Under the pieces are notes generated by a model. The model saw only the letters and a program-made list of their open reading frames with translations, ran no database searches and was not told where the DNA came from. This document shows positions 29,662 to 37,951 of a stretch of DNA of 50,094 nucleotides, piece by piece. The stretch's first letter is position 1. Each line of letters opens with the position of its first letter. The stretch is from an uncultured Rickettsiales bacterium (lineage in GTDB: Bacteria; Pseudomonadota; Alphaproteobacteria; RF32; CAG-239), in NCBI GenBank assembly GCA_900551865.1, contig URXV01000010.1, forward strand, positions 1 through 50,094, written 5' to 3'. The position numbers were made by a program, and so were the translations under genes.

Positions 29662-30555
29662 TTAAAGCGCCACCATCACGACGCCGGCGATAATCACGGC
29701 AAAACATATCAGCTTTTTTATCATAATGTGCGGCGTAATCGTTTCCTTAACGCGGATGTCAAACATTTTTTTCAGCGCCAGGCTGATGAACAGCATAAAA
29801 ATCGGCGCCGTCGCGTTAATCGCCGACGACGTAACCGCCGAAAGTTTGGACAAGGCATAAACCGAAGCCGCCCCGCCCAGAAAGCACAAAAATTCGTTCA
29901 GGCAGAATACTTTTGTATTTTTGCGGTATTCGGCAAAGGTACTCCGTATTCGTTCCGCCGATTTCTTGTGCAAGAACAGCAGGAACGGCAGCAGGAACGA
30001 AAAAATATTAACGTAAATGATAAGATTAATCCAGTTGTCGTCTTCCTTAAAGGTATATTTTTGCAAAACGACGTAAAACGCCCGCAGCAGGGAAACAAAG
30101 ACCATATAATAAAACGCCCGGTTCAACTTCGGCATCTTAAAATCGTTGATGCTGAGGACGATTGAGGCGGCAATAATCAGTAAAAATCCGGCGTATTGCG
30201 TTTCTCTGAGCCGTTCGTCCAAAAACAGGTACGTCATAATCGGAATTGTAATCTGCCCCAGCGAAAACAGCGCAGAAACGATAGACGTATCAATAACTTT
30301 CATCGCTTTATAATAAGGATAAAGGTATGCCACGTCAATAAAAGCCAGCAGAAAATAAAACGGAACGGCACCGGGTGCGGGCAGGGTAGGTATGCCGAAA
30401 AACAGAAGCAGGGGCATAAACAGGCAGTTCATGAGCGAGATATAAAAAATCATGGTTGCCGGATGTTTGAATATGTTGTTGGACAGCTTGCATTCAATAA
30501 TATTGGCGAAAGAGGAAAAGAACGGCGCCAGTAAAGCCACAAATAAAATAAACAT
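29662..30555 (-). CDS. EamA/DMT-family transporter (297 aa)
   Basis: Ten hydrophobic segments in two halves of five, as in the drug/metabolite transporter superfamily. The end of the first half shows FSLGQITIPIMTYLFLDERLRETQYAGFLLIIAAS, and the second half SAINATAPIFMLFISLALKKMF, both typical EamA signatures. It sits in the inner membrane and exports or imports a small metabolite that cannot be named. SD AGGAG before ATG 30555. It converges with the amidotransferase gene; upstream lies a terminator closing the neighbouring gene. Confidence 0.88.
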   Translation of the reverse strand: MFILFVALLAPFFSSFANIIECKLSNNIFKHPATMIFYISLMNCLFMPLLLFFGIPTLPAPGAVPFYFLLAFIDVAYLYPYYKAMKVIDTSIVSALFSLGQITIPIMTYLFLDERLRETQYAGFLLIIAASIVLSINDFKMPKLNRAFYYMVFVSLLRAFYVVLQKYTFKEDDNWINLIIYVNIFSFLLPFLLFLHKKSAERIRSTFAEYRKNTKVFCLNEFLCFLGGAASVYALSKLSAVTSSAINATAPIFMLFISLALKKMFDIRVKETITPHIMIKKLICFAVIIAGVVMVAL

Positions 30556-30652
30556 ACAACTCCTGTCTGCTGTTACACCTGCTTAATATATAATCGCCGG
30601 AAGTTAAGATAAAATGAATCTCGCGGCTGTTTTGCCTGTTTTTCCGCGGAAA

Positions 30653-30685
30653 ATATAAAAAAGCCCTCCGTCAGGGAGGGCTTTT
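30653..30685 (-). terminator. Terminator behind the 362-residue gene
   Basis: AAGCCCTCC / GGAGGGCTT (9 bp, loop 5 nt), followed on the minus strand by TTTTTATATTTT. Lies beyond the tandem repeat. Confidence 0.9.
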
Positions 30686-30705
30686 GGCAGACATCATAAA
30701 CTGAG

Positions 30706-30865
30706 GCCTGTGTCAGTCAGTTGCGGATAAAACTCTGCAGCGGAAGCCTGTGTCAGTCAGTTGCGGATAAAACTCTGCAGCGGAAGCCTGTGTCAGCCAG
30801 TTGCGGATAAAACTCGGCAGCGGAGACCTGTATCAGTTTCGAATAAAGCTTAACAGCGTATCCTT
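30706..30865. repeat. Tandem repeat, 40 bp x 3 plus the gene's own 3' end
   Basis: Copies at 30706, 30746 and 30786, exactly 40 bp apart; the first two are identical. The next unit, from 30826, is the last 12 codons and stop of the neighbouring gene: on the minus strand TTTATTCGAAACTGA in the gene corresponds to TTTATCCGCAACTGA in the repeats. The array therefore arose by copying the gene end. Confidence 0.9.
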
Positions 30866-31921
30866 ACGGCTGAGAACCGTTCCTTTGATGATTTCGGCAG
30901 CTGTCTGCAAATAATCAAACAACAGCGGCGAAATGTCTTTTTCATCGGTGTTTTTGACAAGTTTCTCCATAATTGTCAATAAATCCCTCTGTTGCAGCCG
31001 CAGGTCAAAAACAAAGTCTCTGCCGTTTTGCCGAATATGCAGCATATGTCCGTTGAACAACGCATATTCCTCAGGGCACTGGCTTAAGACAACGGCTCCG
31101 TTCGGATGGTAAATAATACCTTTTTCATAAAAGACGCGGCTTTCGTCGCTTAAAATCAGCGGCAGCGTTTTTCCGGAATAGGTTTCCCCGCAGCAACAGT
31201 CATAATAATGTCCTTTGTAAATGCAAAAACGGTCGTTGTTTCGGAGAAAAGTTTCATTTTCGGGCAGAGGGCTGACATTTTCAAGTATCAGCCGGCAGTC
31301 TTTGTCAAACAGGCGCCCGTATCCGTTTCTTTCCAGGACGATGAAATTTCCCTGTTTTAGAAAAATAACCGCCTTGCAATCTTTGAAGGATGCCAGTTTA
31401 AGCCCGTTTCGGTTGTATAAGTCCGCTCTTCCCCAGGGGGATGTTACGGCAATCTTCCCGTCCTCAGCGTCAGAAACGTTGGAAATATCGTCTTTATGCC
31501 CCAGGCAGAGCGGAGAATTCCATCCGTCTTTGCTGTAAGTACGAGGAAGGTCGGGGTACAACATACCGTCTTGTTCCGAAACAATTGTTTGGTAGCGGCA
31601 AAGGTAGCGTACATTGGCAATTTCCGTCATGCATTTTCCCGACGACCCGTAAATTGCATACGAAGCGCCGCCGTTTTTTGATACCGCCATCTGGCCGTTT
31701 TCAAAAACATGAAAGTCAGATACGTAGTCAAACTTCAGCCGGCTGTTATCGCTGTAAACGAAACGCCTGGAGGTTCCGGGCTGCGAAACTGCAAAATATC
31801 CGTTCGGATAAAACTTCAGGCCGCCGTTTTCAAAACGCCTTTTTCCTAAAAAATTCCAATAATCAGCTTGTTTGCTGGCACAATCCAAAAAGTCTTTGGC
31901 AAAATTCCATAAATTTTCCAT
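30833..31921 (-). CDS. Hypothetical beta-repeat (WG-like) protein (362 aa)
   Basis: The product has no signal peptide and is built of short beta units such as KFYPNGYFAVSQPG, VFENGQMAVSKNG, IYHPNGAVVLSQ and LYNRNGLKLASF, a propeller-like pattern close to WG or MORN-like repeats. The last 70 residues are helical (LQQRDLLTIMEKLVKN). A smaller protein of the same style is at 49.3-49.9 kb, so the genome carries a family of them. Probably cytoplasmic and a binding protein; function unknown. It has its own promoter and terminator. Its last codons are the source of a tandem repeat. Confidence 0.72.
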   Translation of the reverse strand: MENLWNFAKDFLDCASKQADYWNFLGKRRFENGGLKFYPNGYFAVSQPGTSRRFVYSDNSRLKFDYVSDFHVFENGQMAVSKNGGASYAIYGSSGKCMTEIANVRYLCRYQTIVSEQDGMLYPDLPRTYSKDGWNSPLCLGHKDDISNVSDAEDGKIAVTSPWGRADLYNRNGLKLASFKDCKAVIFLKQGNFIVLERNGYGRLFDKDCRLILENVSPLPENETFLRNNDRFCIYKGHYYDCCCGETYSGKTLPLILSDESRVFYEKGIIYHPNGAVVLSQCPEEYALFNGHMLHIRQNGRDFVFDLRLQQRDLLTIMEKLVKNTDEKDISPLLFDYLQTAAEIIKGTVLSRKDTLLSFIRN

Positions 31922-31964
31922 ATATATAAGTTTTGGTGAATAATAATAAAGTTAAATTGCGCAT

Positions 31965-31992
31965 ATTTTATACGAAAATATTTTTTTGTCAA
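31965..31992 (-). promoter_or_regulatory. Promoter of the 362-residue gene
   Basis: On the minus strand TTGACA (31992-31987), 16 nt, TAAAAT (31970-31965), about 44 nt before ATG 31921. Confidence 0.75.
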
Positions 31993-32070
31993 GGAGGATT
32001 CGCTTTTCATTGTTTTCGTTTTTCTGTAGAAAAAGAAACCGGAAAACCTGAACAGATGTTGTCAGCATGC

Positions 32071-32100
32071 AAAAAGAAGCAGAGCCGAAACTCTGCTTCT
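32071..32100 (-). terminator. rpsD terminator
   Basis: AGAAGCAGAG / CTCTGCTTCT (10 bp, loop 6 nt) followed on the minus strand by TTTTTGC. The nearly 300 bp between the two genes hold this and the promoter of the next gene. Confidence 0.88.
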
Positions 32101-32214
32101 CCGAATATCCGGCATTGCTGCCCTGTATTCTGCCATATACCGAAATCTTTGCCATGCATATTGCAAAAACTGCACTTGCCTGCATCAGCTCGAAATCCGG
32201 TATCCGTTTCCTTA

Positions 32215-32829
32215 TTACCTGGAGTAAAATTCGATAACCAGGTTCGGTTCCATCTGTGCCGCATACGGTACATCGTCAAACTTCGGAACGAATGTATACT
32301 TCGCGGTCAGCTTTCCGGCATCAACTTCCAGATAGGACGGGAAATCGCGCGTCTGGGACTGAACAGCTTCCAAAACAATGGCCAGCTGCTTGGATTTTTC
32401 CCGAACTTCAATAACGTCACCGGCTTTAAGCTGATAAGAAGGGATGTTAACCTTTTTGCCGTTTACGGTAACATGGCCGTGATTGACAAACTGGCGGGCA
32501 GCAAATACCGTCGGAACGAATTTTGCTTTATAAACCAGATTGTCAAGTCTGGATTCCAGCAGGCCGATAAGATTTTCAGCCGTATCACCTTTTCTGCGAA
32601 TAGCTTCAACATAGTACTTGTGGAACTGCTTTTCAGAGATATTTCCATAATAAACTTTTAATCTCTGTTTCGCATACAACTGCTCACCGTAGTCAGTCGT
32701 CTTTTTTCTTCTCTGACCGTGCTGTCCCGGTGCATAGTTTCTTTTCAAAATCGGGCTGTTCGCATCGCCCCAGAGATTTTGGCCGTAACGGCGGCTGTTC
32801 TTCTTTTTGGCGTTAACAATACTTTTCAT
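32215..32829 (-). CDS. rpsD: 30S ribosomal protein S4 (204 aa)
   Basis: A primary 16S rRNA-binding protein that nucleates small-subunit assembly. The S4 N-terminal domain shows YGQNLWGDANSPILKRNYAPGQHG, and the S4 RNA-binding domain shows LESRLDNLVYKAKFVPTVFAARQFVNHGHVTVNGKKVN, ending in FVPKFDDVPYAAQMEPNLVIEFYSR. Length 204 is normal for alphaproteobacteria. It stands alone with its own promoter and terminator, not in the alpha operon, which is common in this class. SD AAAGGA precedes ATG. The leader is about 300 nt (see promoter). Confidence 0.97.
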   Translation of the reverse strand: MKSIVNAKKKNSRRYGQNLWGDANSPILKRNYAPGQHGQRRKKTTDYGEQLYAKQRLKVYYGNISEKQFHKYYVEAIRRKGDTAENLIGLLESRLDNLVYKAKFVPTVFAARQFVNHGHVTVNGKKVNIPSYQLKAGDVIEVREKSKQLAIVLEAVQSQTRDFPSYLEVDAGKLTAKYTFVPKFDDVPYAAQMEPNLVIEFYSR

Positions 32830-33133
32830 TAAAAAATCCTTTTTTCTTTGGTTAAATTATTGTCCCGATAGTTTTGTCGTTGGTGGTGCCGCTTCTTTAG
32901 CGGAAAACGGCTCCGGCGCAAACGGGGCTTTCGCTTTCAGAAAACACAAAACGCGGCTTCACCCCACGCCGAATGCCCTCTGGCGCAACCCTCTTTCTCG
33001 GAAGTGCCCCTAAAATACCGCAAAAAAATAATTTTGCAAGCATTTTCTTTAGAGTTTTGCCTGTTTTTTCATCTTTTTTATATGGAAATATGTTGAACAT
33101 CCAACTGTAGAAATAAAACGTTGGTTTAAAATA

Positions 33134-33162
33134 AATATACCAAAGTTTTAGAGGTGTGTCAA
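33134..33162 (-). promoter_or_regulatory. rpsD promoter with about 300-nt leader
   Basis: On the minus strand TTGACA (33162-33157), 17 nt, TATATT (33139-33134). The start would be near 33,127, leaving about 298 nt before the rpsD ATG. A second, weaker set (TTGCAA-N16-TATTTT) lies around 33,010-33,040. The GC-rich leader part (32,870-33,000) can fold and contains GCCGTTTTCCGCTAAAGAAG; S4 autoregulation through it is possible but not shown. Confidence 0.75.
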
Positions 33163-33252
33163 ACAAAAAAGTGGATTCAACCGTTTGAAACGGCATAAAC
33201 ATCAGTATTTTCTGCTGAATTTAAACCAACCTTTAATTTCAACAGGAGAAAT

Positions 33253-33882
33253 ATGATGAATATTGCAGACCGCTTTAATAATTTGGAAGAGGAAAAGTTT
33301 TTTGCTCATTGTAATGCCGAGGTAATTCATGATAATGAGTTCAGGACGGCAAGAAGGATTGAAATGCAGAACCGGGAATTTACGGTAAGCGTAGTTAAAT
33401 GGAAAGATACAAGTCTTTCTGCAGTGCCCGGATTGCCCTATGAAATAGCTTTGCGGAGTAAGGATGATGAAGAGCTTTTGCCTCTTTACGGAACGGGAGA
33501 TGAAGTTCTTGCCTTGAACGATTTGGACGAATTAGAGATAATTTTAAACAATCTTCAGGAAGGCAAATCTATAAAAGATAAATCGTGGCTTGAGGGGATA
33601 GACCGCCTGTACGAAAAAGCAGATGAGACAGAGAAAAAGAATAGAAGCGAGTATGAGGAAATTTCATCTGATAATACGCGCAAAAAAATTGAAGACCGCA
33701 AACGTAACGTCTTAAAAAGCCGCCAGCTCCGCCGGAAGCTGCATAAACGCCGTTCCGGTGAAAAGGTGCCAAATGTTGTGTTGACCCGGCGAGATAGCGA
33801 AAAAATTATTTCCGATACAGAAAAACGGACGATAACATCGGAGGTAAAAATGAAAATCTACCGCGGCAAAGCACGCGAATAA
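33253..33882 (+). CDS. Hypothetical charged protein (209 aa)
   Basis: Starts MMNIADRFNNLEEEKFFAHC; residues 1-110 are a mixed acidic domain (GLPYEIALRSKDDEELLPLY) and residues 110-209 are a very charged helical part (KKIEDRKRNVLKSRQLRRKL) with a basic tail. No membrane segment. No family recognised. SD ACAGGAGAAAT. The 424-bp region upstream is shared with the divergent rpsD gene; I saw only a poor promoter candidate for this gene. A strong hairpin follows. Confidence 0.65.
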   Translation: MMNIADRFNNLEEEKFFAHCNAEVIHDNEFRTARRIEMQNREFTVSVVKWKDTSLSAVPGLPYEIALRSKDDEELLPLYGTGDEVLALNDLDELEIILNNLQEGKSIKDKSWLEGIDRLYEKADETEKKNRSEYEEISSDNTRKKIEDRKRNVLKSRQLRRKLHKRRSGEKVPNVVLTRRDSEKIISDTEKRTITSEVKMKIYRGKARE

Positions 33883-33906
33883 GAAAGGATAGAACAATCA
33901 GATACC

Positions 33907-33944
33907 CCGGGGCGGCGAAAGGGAAAGCCCTTTTCCGCCCCCGG
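33907..33944. other. Long GC-rich hairpin between convergent genes
   Basis: CCGGGGCGG and AAAGGG pair with CCCTTT and CCGCCCCCGG (15 bp, one bulge, loop AAAG). Lies between the 209-residue gene and lolD; no T-run on either side, so factor-independent termination is uncertain. Confidence 0.55.
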
Positions 33945-34000
33945 CGAATTGCAGGCTGCTTCTCCCGCAAAAAAGACAGGCAAACCCCATCGCGGAAGAA

Positions 34001-34073
34001 CTAGTAAAAACTTTTCCGCGCTTTGGTCCGTGTCTGCTCTTTGGCAATCAGTAAAAGTTCTTCCGCACTTTGG
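34001..34073. repeat. Two-copy repeat of the lolD 3' end, period 47 bp
   Basis: 34001-34026 and 34048-34073 share about 20 of 26 positions. The right copy is the last codons and stop of lolD (AKVRKNFY-stop); the left copy lies behind the gene. Confidence 0.6.
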
Positions 34074-34800
34074 CAAACAGCGGTTCGTTAATGTCTTCCA
34101 AAACGCCGTCTTTGAGCTTGAACTGCCGGTTCATACGCGCCGCCAGCTCCATATTGTGCGTGGCAATCAGCGCCGCCAGTCCGGTTTCCCGGATAATTCC
34201 CAGCAATGCGGCAAAAACCTCTTCTGCCGTATTGGGGTCAAGGTTGCCCGTCGGCTCGTCCGCCAGCAGCAGCTTCGGAGAATTGGCCAGCGCCCGCGCA
34301 ATCGCAACCCGCTGTTGTTCGCCGCCGGAAAGTTCTGCCGGCCGGTGCTTCAGACGGTGAGAAAGGTGCAGCTTTTCCAACAGAAAGGCAGCCCGTTCCG
34401 TTGCTTCGGTTTTCGGACGTCCGGCAATCAGCATCGGCAGCATGACGTTTTCTAATGCTGAAAAGTCGCCAAGCAGGTTGTGGTATTGGTAAACGAAACC
34501 GATATAGTCGCGCCGGAGCTGCGTGCGCAAATCGTCGGAAGCTTTGCCGATGTTCTGTCCGTTGATAAAAATGCGCCCCGCCGTCGGTTTGTCCAACAGG
34601 CCGGCAATTTGCAACAGCGTGGATTTGCCCGACCCGCTTTGTCCGACCAGTGCCGTAACTTCCCGTGGGCGGATGGTTAAATCAATGCCTGCCAGAACTT
34701 CCAGCGTCTGCTTGCCCTGTTTGTAATTTTTGACAATGCCGCTCAATTCCAGCACGCAATTGTTGCGGGCATTTGTGTTGTTGCCGGTTTCGTTATTCAT
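34048..34800 (-). CDS. lolD: Lipoprotein-releasing ABC transporter ATPase (250 aa)
   Basis: An ABC ATPase of the LolD/MacB class that powers release of lipoproteins from the inner membrane to LolA. Walker A GQSGSGKSTLL, Q-loop VYQYHNLL, signature ELSGGEQQRVAIARAL, Walker B LLLADEPTGNLD and switch His in ATHNMELA are all present. The phrase YQYHNLLGDFSALENVMLPML is typical of LolD. ATG 34800 overlaps the lolC/E stop (TATGAATAA), so both are translated together. The N-terminus before residue 12 is Asn-rich and not conserved. Its 3' end is partly duplicated downstream. Confidence 0.93.
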   Translation of the reverse strand: MNNETGNNTNARNNCVLELSGIVKNYKQGKQTLEVLAGIDLTIRPREVTALVGQSGSGKSTLLQIAGLLDKPTAGRIFINGQNIGKASDDLRTQLRRDYIGFVYQYHNLLGDFSALENVMLPMLIAGRPKTEATERAAFLLEKLHLSHRLKHRPAELSGGEQQRVAIARALANSPKLLLADEPTGNLDPNTAEEVFAALLGIIRETGLAALIATHNMELAARMNRQFKLKDGVLEDINEPLFAKVRKNFY

Positions 34801-36052
34801 AGCGCAAAGCCTCCACAGGATCCATTTTTGCCGCCCGGTACGCCGGGTATAATGTTGCAAGGAACGAAAGCAGCAGCGAAATTCCCGCCACCGTCGCCAC
34901 AACCGAAACTTCTACTTTTGCCGGCAGCTGCGACAGGAAGTAAATCTCTGCCGCAAACAAATCGCGTCCGGCAACCGACTGCAGAAACTGCCGGATATTT
35001 TCGATATTGTCGCAGAACAACAGCCCCAGCATAACGCCGAGAAAAGTTCCGACCACGCCGATAAACGCGCCGTCAAGGAAGAAAATGCGCATAATCATTC
35101 CTTTGGTCGCCCCCATTGTCCGCAGGACGGCAATGTCGCGCCCTTTGTCCTTGACCAGCATAATCAGTCCGGTGATGATGTTGAATGCTGCCACCAGAAT
35201 AATCAGCGTCAAAACAATGAACATCACGTTGCGTTCCACGTCCACGGCGTTGAAAAAGGCCGAGTTCGTCTGCCGGTAGTCATAGATAAAGGCGCGGTTG
35301 CCCGAACTTTCTATCGCCGCGCCGATAAGCTGGCGCGTATAGTCCAAATCGGCGTCGTCGCGCAGCGTAACGTCAATGCCGGTAACGCCGTTGCCGAGCG
35401 AAAAGAACTTCTGCGCCGCCGCCAGCGGCATAAAGATAAAGTTGGCGTCATATTCGTACATTCCGAAGTTGAACGTTCCGGCCACGCGGTAGCTCTTCAT
35501 CCGCGGCACCGTGCCGAACATGGTGATTTTCCCGTTCGGGGAGAGCAGGGTGATTTCGTCGCCCTCCGTAACGCCGAGCTTGTTTGCCAGTCGGGAACCC
35601 AAAACGACGATATCGCCGTCAAACAGTTTGAGGTCAAAGTCTTTAAACCCGTCGCGCAAAACCTGTTTTTTCTGCAAATCTGCCCCATTGACGCCGCGCA
35701 CCATCACGCCCTCGGCCGAATTTCCCGCCGTCGCGAGCAGTTGTTTTTCCACCATCGGTATAGCGATGTTGACACCCGGAACTTTGGTTTCCAGCGCCTT
35801 GACCGCTTCCTGATAATTGTCAAACGGCGTATTGCGGATGGCGGCAATGCTGATATGCCCGTTGATGCCGAGGATGCGCCCGAGCAGCTCTGCCTTAAAT
35901 CCGTTCATGACCGAAGTAACGATAATCAGCGTTGCCACCCCCAGCGCAATGCCGATGAAAGCAAACGAGGTAATGACCGAGATAAAGCCCTCTTTTCTCT
36001 TCGCGCGCAGGTATCTCCCCGCAACCATGTTTTCAAATTTGGAAAAAATCAT
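34793..36052 (-). CDS. lolC: Lipoprotein-releasing transmembrane protein LolC/LolE (419 aa)
   Basis: An inner-membrane permease of the LolC/E family. Four membrane segments: one near residue 25 (VITSFAFIGIALGVATLIIV) and three after residue 270 (VMFIVLTLIILVAAFNII, FIGVVGTFLGVMLGLLFC, SLLLSFLATLYPAYRAA). A large periplasmic MacB-PCD domain lies between. The end YPAYRAAKMDPVEALRYE is the typical FtsX-superfamily C-terminus. Alphaproteobacteria often have one LolC/E gene that forms a homodimer, which fits here. ATG 36052 (MIFSKFE) was taken; the upstream TTG at 36058 is closer to the SD AAGGAG and is also possible. Confidence 0.92.
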   Translation of the reverse strand: MIFSKFENMVAGRYLRAKRKEGFISVITSFAFIGIALGVATLIIVTSVMNGFKAELLGRILGINGHISIAAIRNTPFDNYQEAVKALETKVPGVNIAIPMVEKQLLATAGNSAEGVMVRGVNGADLQKKQVLRDGFKDFDLKLFDGDIVVLGSRLANKLGVTEGDEITLLSPNGKITMFGTVPRMKSYRVAGTFNFGMYEYDANFIFMPLAAAQKFFSLGNGVTGIDVTLRDDADLDYTRQLIGAAIESSGNRAFIYDYRQTNSAFFNAVDVERNVMFIVLTLIILVAAFNIITGLIMLVKDKGRDIAVLRTMGATKGMIMRIFFLDGAFIGVVGTFLGVMLGLLFCDNIENIRQFLQSVAGRDLFAAEIYFLSQLPAKVEVSVVATVAGISLLLSFLATLYPAYRAAKMDPVEALRYE

Positions 36053-36445
36053 CTGCAAAATACTCCTTGTTTCTCTACCATATCCAGCCCGGGTAAACTT
36101 GCAACCCCAAATCCCGTTCTGCCCACAAAAAACATCTGTTTATTCCCATTTTCTCCGCCGTCGGTGTCTTCGTTTCGTTCCATTTTGTCGTTTGCCGTAC
36201 AAAAAAAGAACCGCGTTTCACAACGCAGTTCTCAATCCAAATACTTAAATAATCTTACCGGAAAAGTTCCTGCCTCACGGCAACCTCTCCCGTCATGCAA
36301 AACAAAAATTTGTAAATAACAAATTTCTGCAACATTACAAACAAAAATAAAGTTTTTGGCGGTGGCGCCGCCGACAACTTAAAAAGCAGAACAGAAACTG
36401 TAGGTCTTTACCGCCGTAAAGCAGTTCCCGTTTTGCCGCAGCGAT
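36053..36445. other. Gene-free stretch upstream of lolC
   Basis: About 390 bp. It holds the terminator of the 241-residue gene and a GC dyad GGCGGTGGCGCCGCC near 36,359-36,373. A 44-codon frame (36183 to 36049, minus strand) overlaps the lolC start but has no SD and is not called. No convincing promoter for lolC was found. Confidence 0.5.
36201..36231 (-). terminator. Terminator behind the 241-residue gene
   Basis: GAACTGCGTT / AACGCGGTTC on the minus strand (10 bp, one U-G, loop GTGA) followed by TTTTTTT. Confidence 0.9.
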
Positions 36446-37171
36446 TTACAGTCCGTCCCATTTGTCATGGCGTCCTCTTATCTCGCCGCTGTCTCTTCCG
36501 AAATCGGAAGATGTACAGTAAATTCCGCTGCTGTCTCTTCCGTTACGGGAAGATTTGCCGTTTTTACTGCCGTTCTTGCCTTGTTTTCCCCCTTTGGAAA
36601 GGAAGTCGTACTTGACTCGCGGCAGATAATCGTGCAGGCAAAAGCCGCCGGTCAGGCTGACTTTTGCAGTTGCCTTGCTCATGTCTTTGATGAAAGCAAC
36701 CGGAATAAAATGTCTTTGTCCTTCGGCCGTTTTCAACAGGTGGATAACGGAAAAATTCTCCGAACTGCTGAAATAGGCTTCCGCATACCAGCCGCCCTTG
36801 TTGATAAAGTGGATAACGGCTTTTTTGTCCGTATCCAGATATCCCCACAGGGATTTTAGTTTGCCGCCGGTATTAAGCGTCTTCAGATGGCGCAGGACAA
36901 TGTCAATCGCCGTAACCGCCTCTGCAGAAAACAGACAGCTGTCTTCGGCAATAACGGCCAGAGAAGTGACATCGTTAAGCGAATTGCGCAAAACGATATT
37001 CTCCAAAAAGTCGAACATACGTTTTTGCGTAACAGCCGGGTAGGCTGTAACAAATTCATTGAAATCGGCAGGCTTGTTGTTTTTTGCTCTGCCTAAATTC
37101 TTGTTGGCAAGGGCTGCTAAAAGCTCCTTGGCATCAGACCATTTGACGGTCTTTACAATTTCTTCATTCAT
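36446..37171 (-). CDS. Hypothetical protein with repetitive charged C-terminus (241 aa)
   Basis: Residues 1-190 form a folded-looking part (WSDAKELLAALANKNLGR, FDFLENIVLRNSLNDVTSL, FINKGGWYAEAYFSSSENF). The C-terminal 45 residues are Gly, Asn, Ser, Arg-rich with an internal repeat (GRDSSG.., GRDSGE..), corresponding in DNA to two copies of a segment with GCTGTCTCTTCCG 42 bp apart (36488 and 36530). No family recognised. It has its own promoter and terminator. The degenerate C-terminal repeat may be the in-gene form of the 3' end duplications seen elsewhere in this region. Confidence 0.65.
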   Translation of the reverse strand: MNEEIVKTVKWSDAKELLAALANKNLGRAKNNKPADFNEFVTAYPAVTQKRMFDFLENIVLRNSLNDVTSLAVIAEDSCLFSAEAVTAIDIVLRHLKTLNTGGKLKSLWGYLDTDKKAVIHFINKGGWYAEAYFSSSENFSVIHLLKTAEGQRHFIPVAFIKDMSKATAKVSLTGGFCLHDYLPRVKYDFLSKGGKQGKNGSKNGKSSRNGRDSSGIYCTSSDFGRDSGEIRGRHDKWDGL

Positions 37172-37203
37172 AAATATATATATTTAATATTAATACGCCT
37201 TTA

Positions 37204-37231
37204 AGTATAACAGAGTCTGTTTTTTTGTCAA
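37204..37231 (-). promoter_or_regulatory. Promoter of the 241-residue gene
   Basis: On the minus strand TTGACA (37231-37226), 16 nt, TATACT (37209-37204), about 33 nt before ATG 37171. Confidence 0.8.
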
Positions 37232-37243
37232 ATATTTTTTTTA

Positions 37244-37810
37244 TTATTTCAGTTTAGCCAGATCCCTGGCAATAATTTGAGCCATTTCCCCAATCAGGCG
37301 GCTCTGTGCCGGGATATAGGCGTCATAGCTTCCGTCAATTTCCGTCCGGCGGTCAAAGCGCCCCTGTTTCAGGATTTTTCCCTGTTTGTTGCGGATAAAA
37401 TAAGAAGCTTTTAATACTGCCATTTCGTCAAGTCTGCCGCTCATATCCTGTATTTCGACATTTACCGCATATTTGTAGTTTTTCTTTAGCGTCGTCTGGT
37501 TTTCAATCATGGCGTTGGGCAGCAGCATTCCCAAATCTTCATTCAGAACTCGTTGGACCAGCCGTTCGGGAGAAGCGCCCCAGCGGTTAAACTCGTCAAT
37601 CCTGACCTGATAGTTTTCTTCTCCCAGAGTTGTAATCTGCGGCCGTGCCTGCTCTGCCGGCAGCAAAACCTGCCCGACCAGCACCATTCCTTTAAAGTGC
37701 GGATAAGTCGTATTGGTTGTTTTTACCGCGACCGGCTGAAAAAAGTTGGGGGCAGGGCTGGAACACGCCGCCGTTGCCAGAGCAATAATCGCAATCAGAA
37801 TTTTTTTCAT
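37244..37810 (-). CDS. PqiC-like MCE-transport lipoprotein (188 aa)
   Basis: Lipoprotein signal MKKILIAIIALATAACSSPA with lipobox TAAC (Cys16). The mature part matches the ABC-type transport auxiliary lipoprotein / PqiC family (an IMPAD-like domain): LVGQVLLPAEQARPQITTL, YQVRIDEFNRWGASPERLVQRVLNEDL, then ASYFIRNKQGKILKQGRFD. In E. coli the homologue PqiC is in the outer membrane and joins an MCE protein ring. Here it ends the mla operon and probably forms the outer end of the lipid pathway. It lies 141 bp behind mlaD. Confidence 0.85.
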   Translation of the reverse strand: MKKILIAIIALATAACSSPAPNFFQPVAVKTTNTTYPHFKGMVLVGQVLLPAEQARPQITTLGEENYQVRIDEFNRWGASPERLVQRVLNEDLGMLLPNAMIENQTTLKKNYKYAVNVEIQDMSGRLDEMAVLKASYFIRNKQGKILKQGRFDRRTEIDGSYDAYIPAQSRLIGEMAQIIARDLAKLK

Positions 37811-37951
37811 GTCATGTTTCCTTTCTCAATATATACAGGGCTTATCTCAATAAACATATCGGGTACCCGTTTTTTTCGTATCAAACCTGGCCTTTTGCTC
37901 TGCGTCGGTATTTCCACTGTTGCTGCATTGGCACAGGGTTTGCCGTCGTCG

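Noticed and set aside
30706..30865. CRISPR array
   Set aside because: The 40-bp units are directly adjacent without unique spacers, the unit derives from a gene end, and no cas genes are present. The same holds for 45681-45836.
32897..33202. Coding frame of 67-101 codons in the rpsD leader
   Set aside because: No SD, lies across the rpsD promoter and leader, and shows no recognisable protein features.
36049..36183. 44-codon frame overlapping the lolC start
   Set aside because: The ATGA overlap is tempting, but there is no SD, it begins just behind a terminator and the composition is not protein-like.
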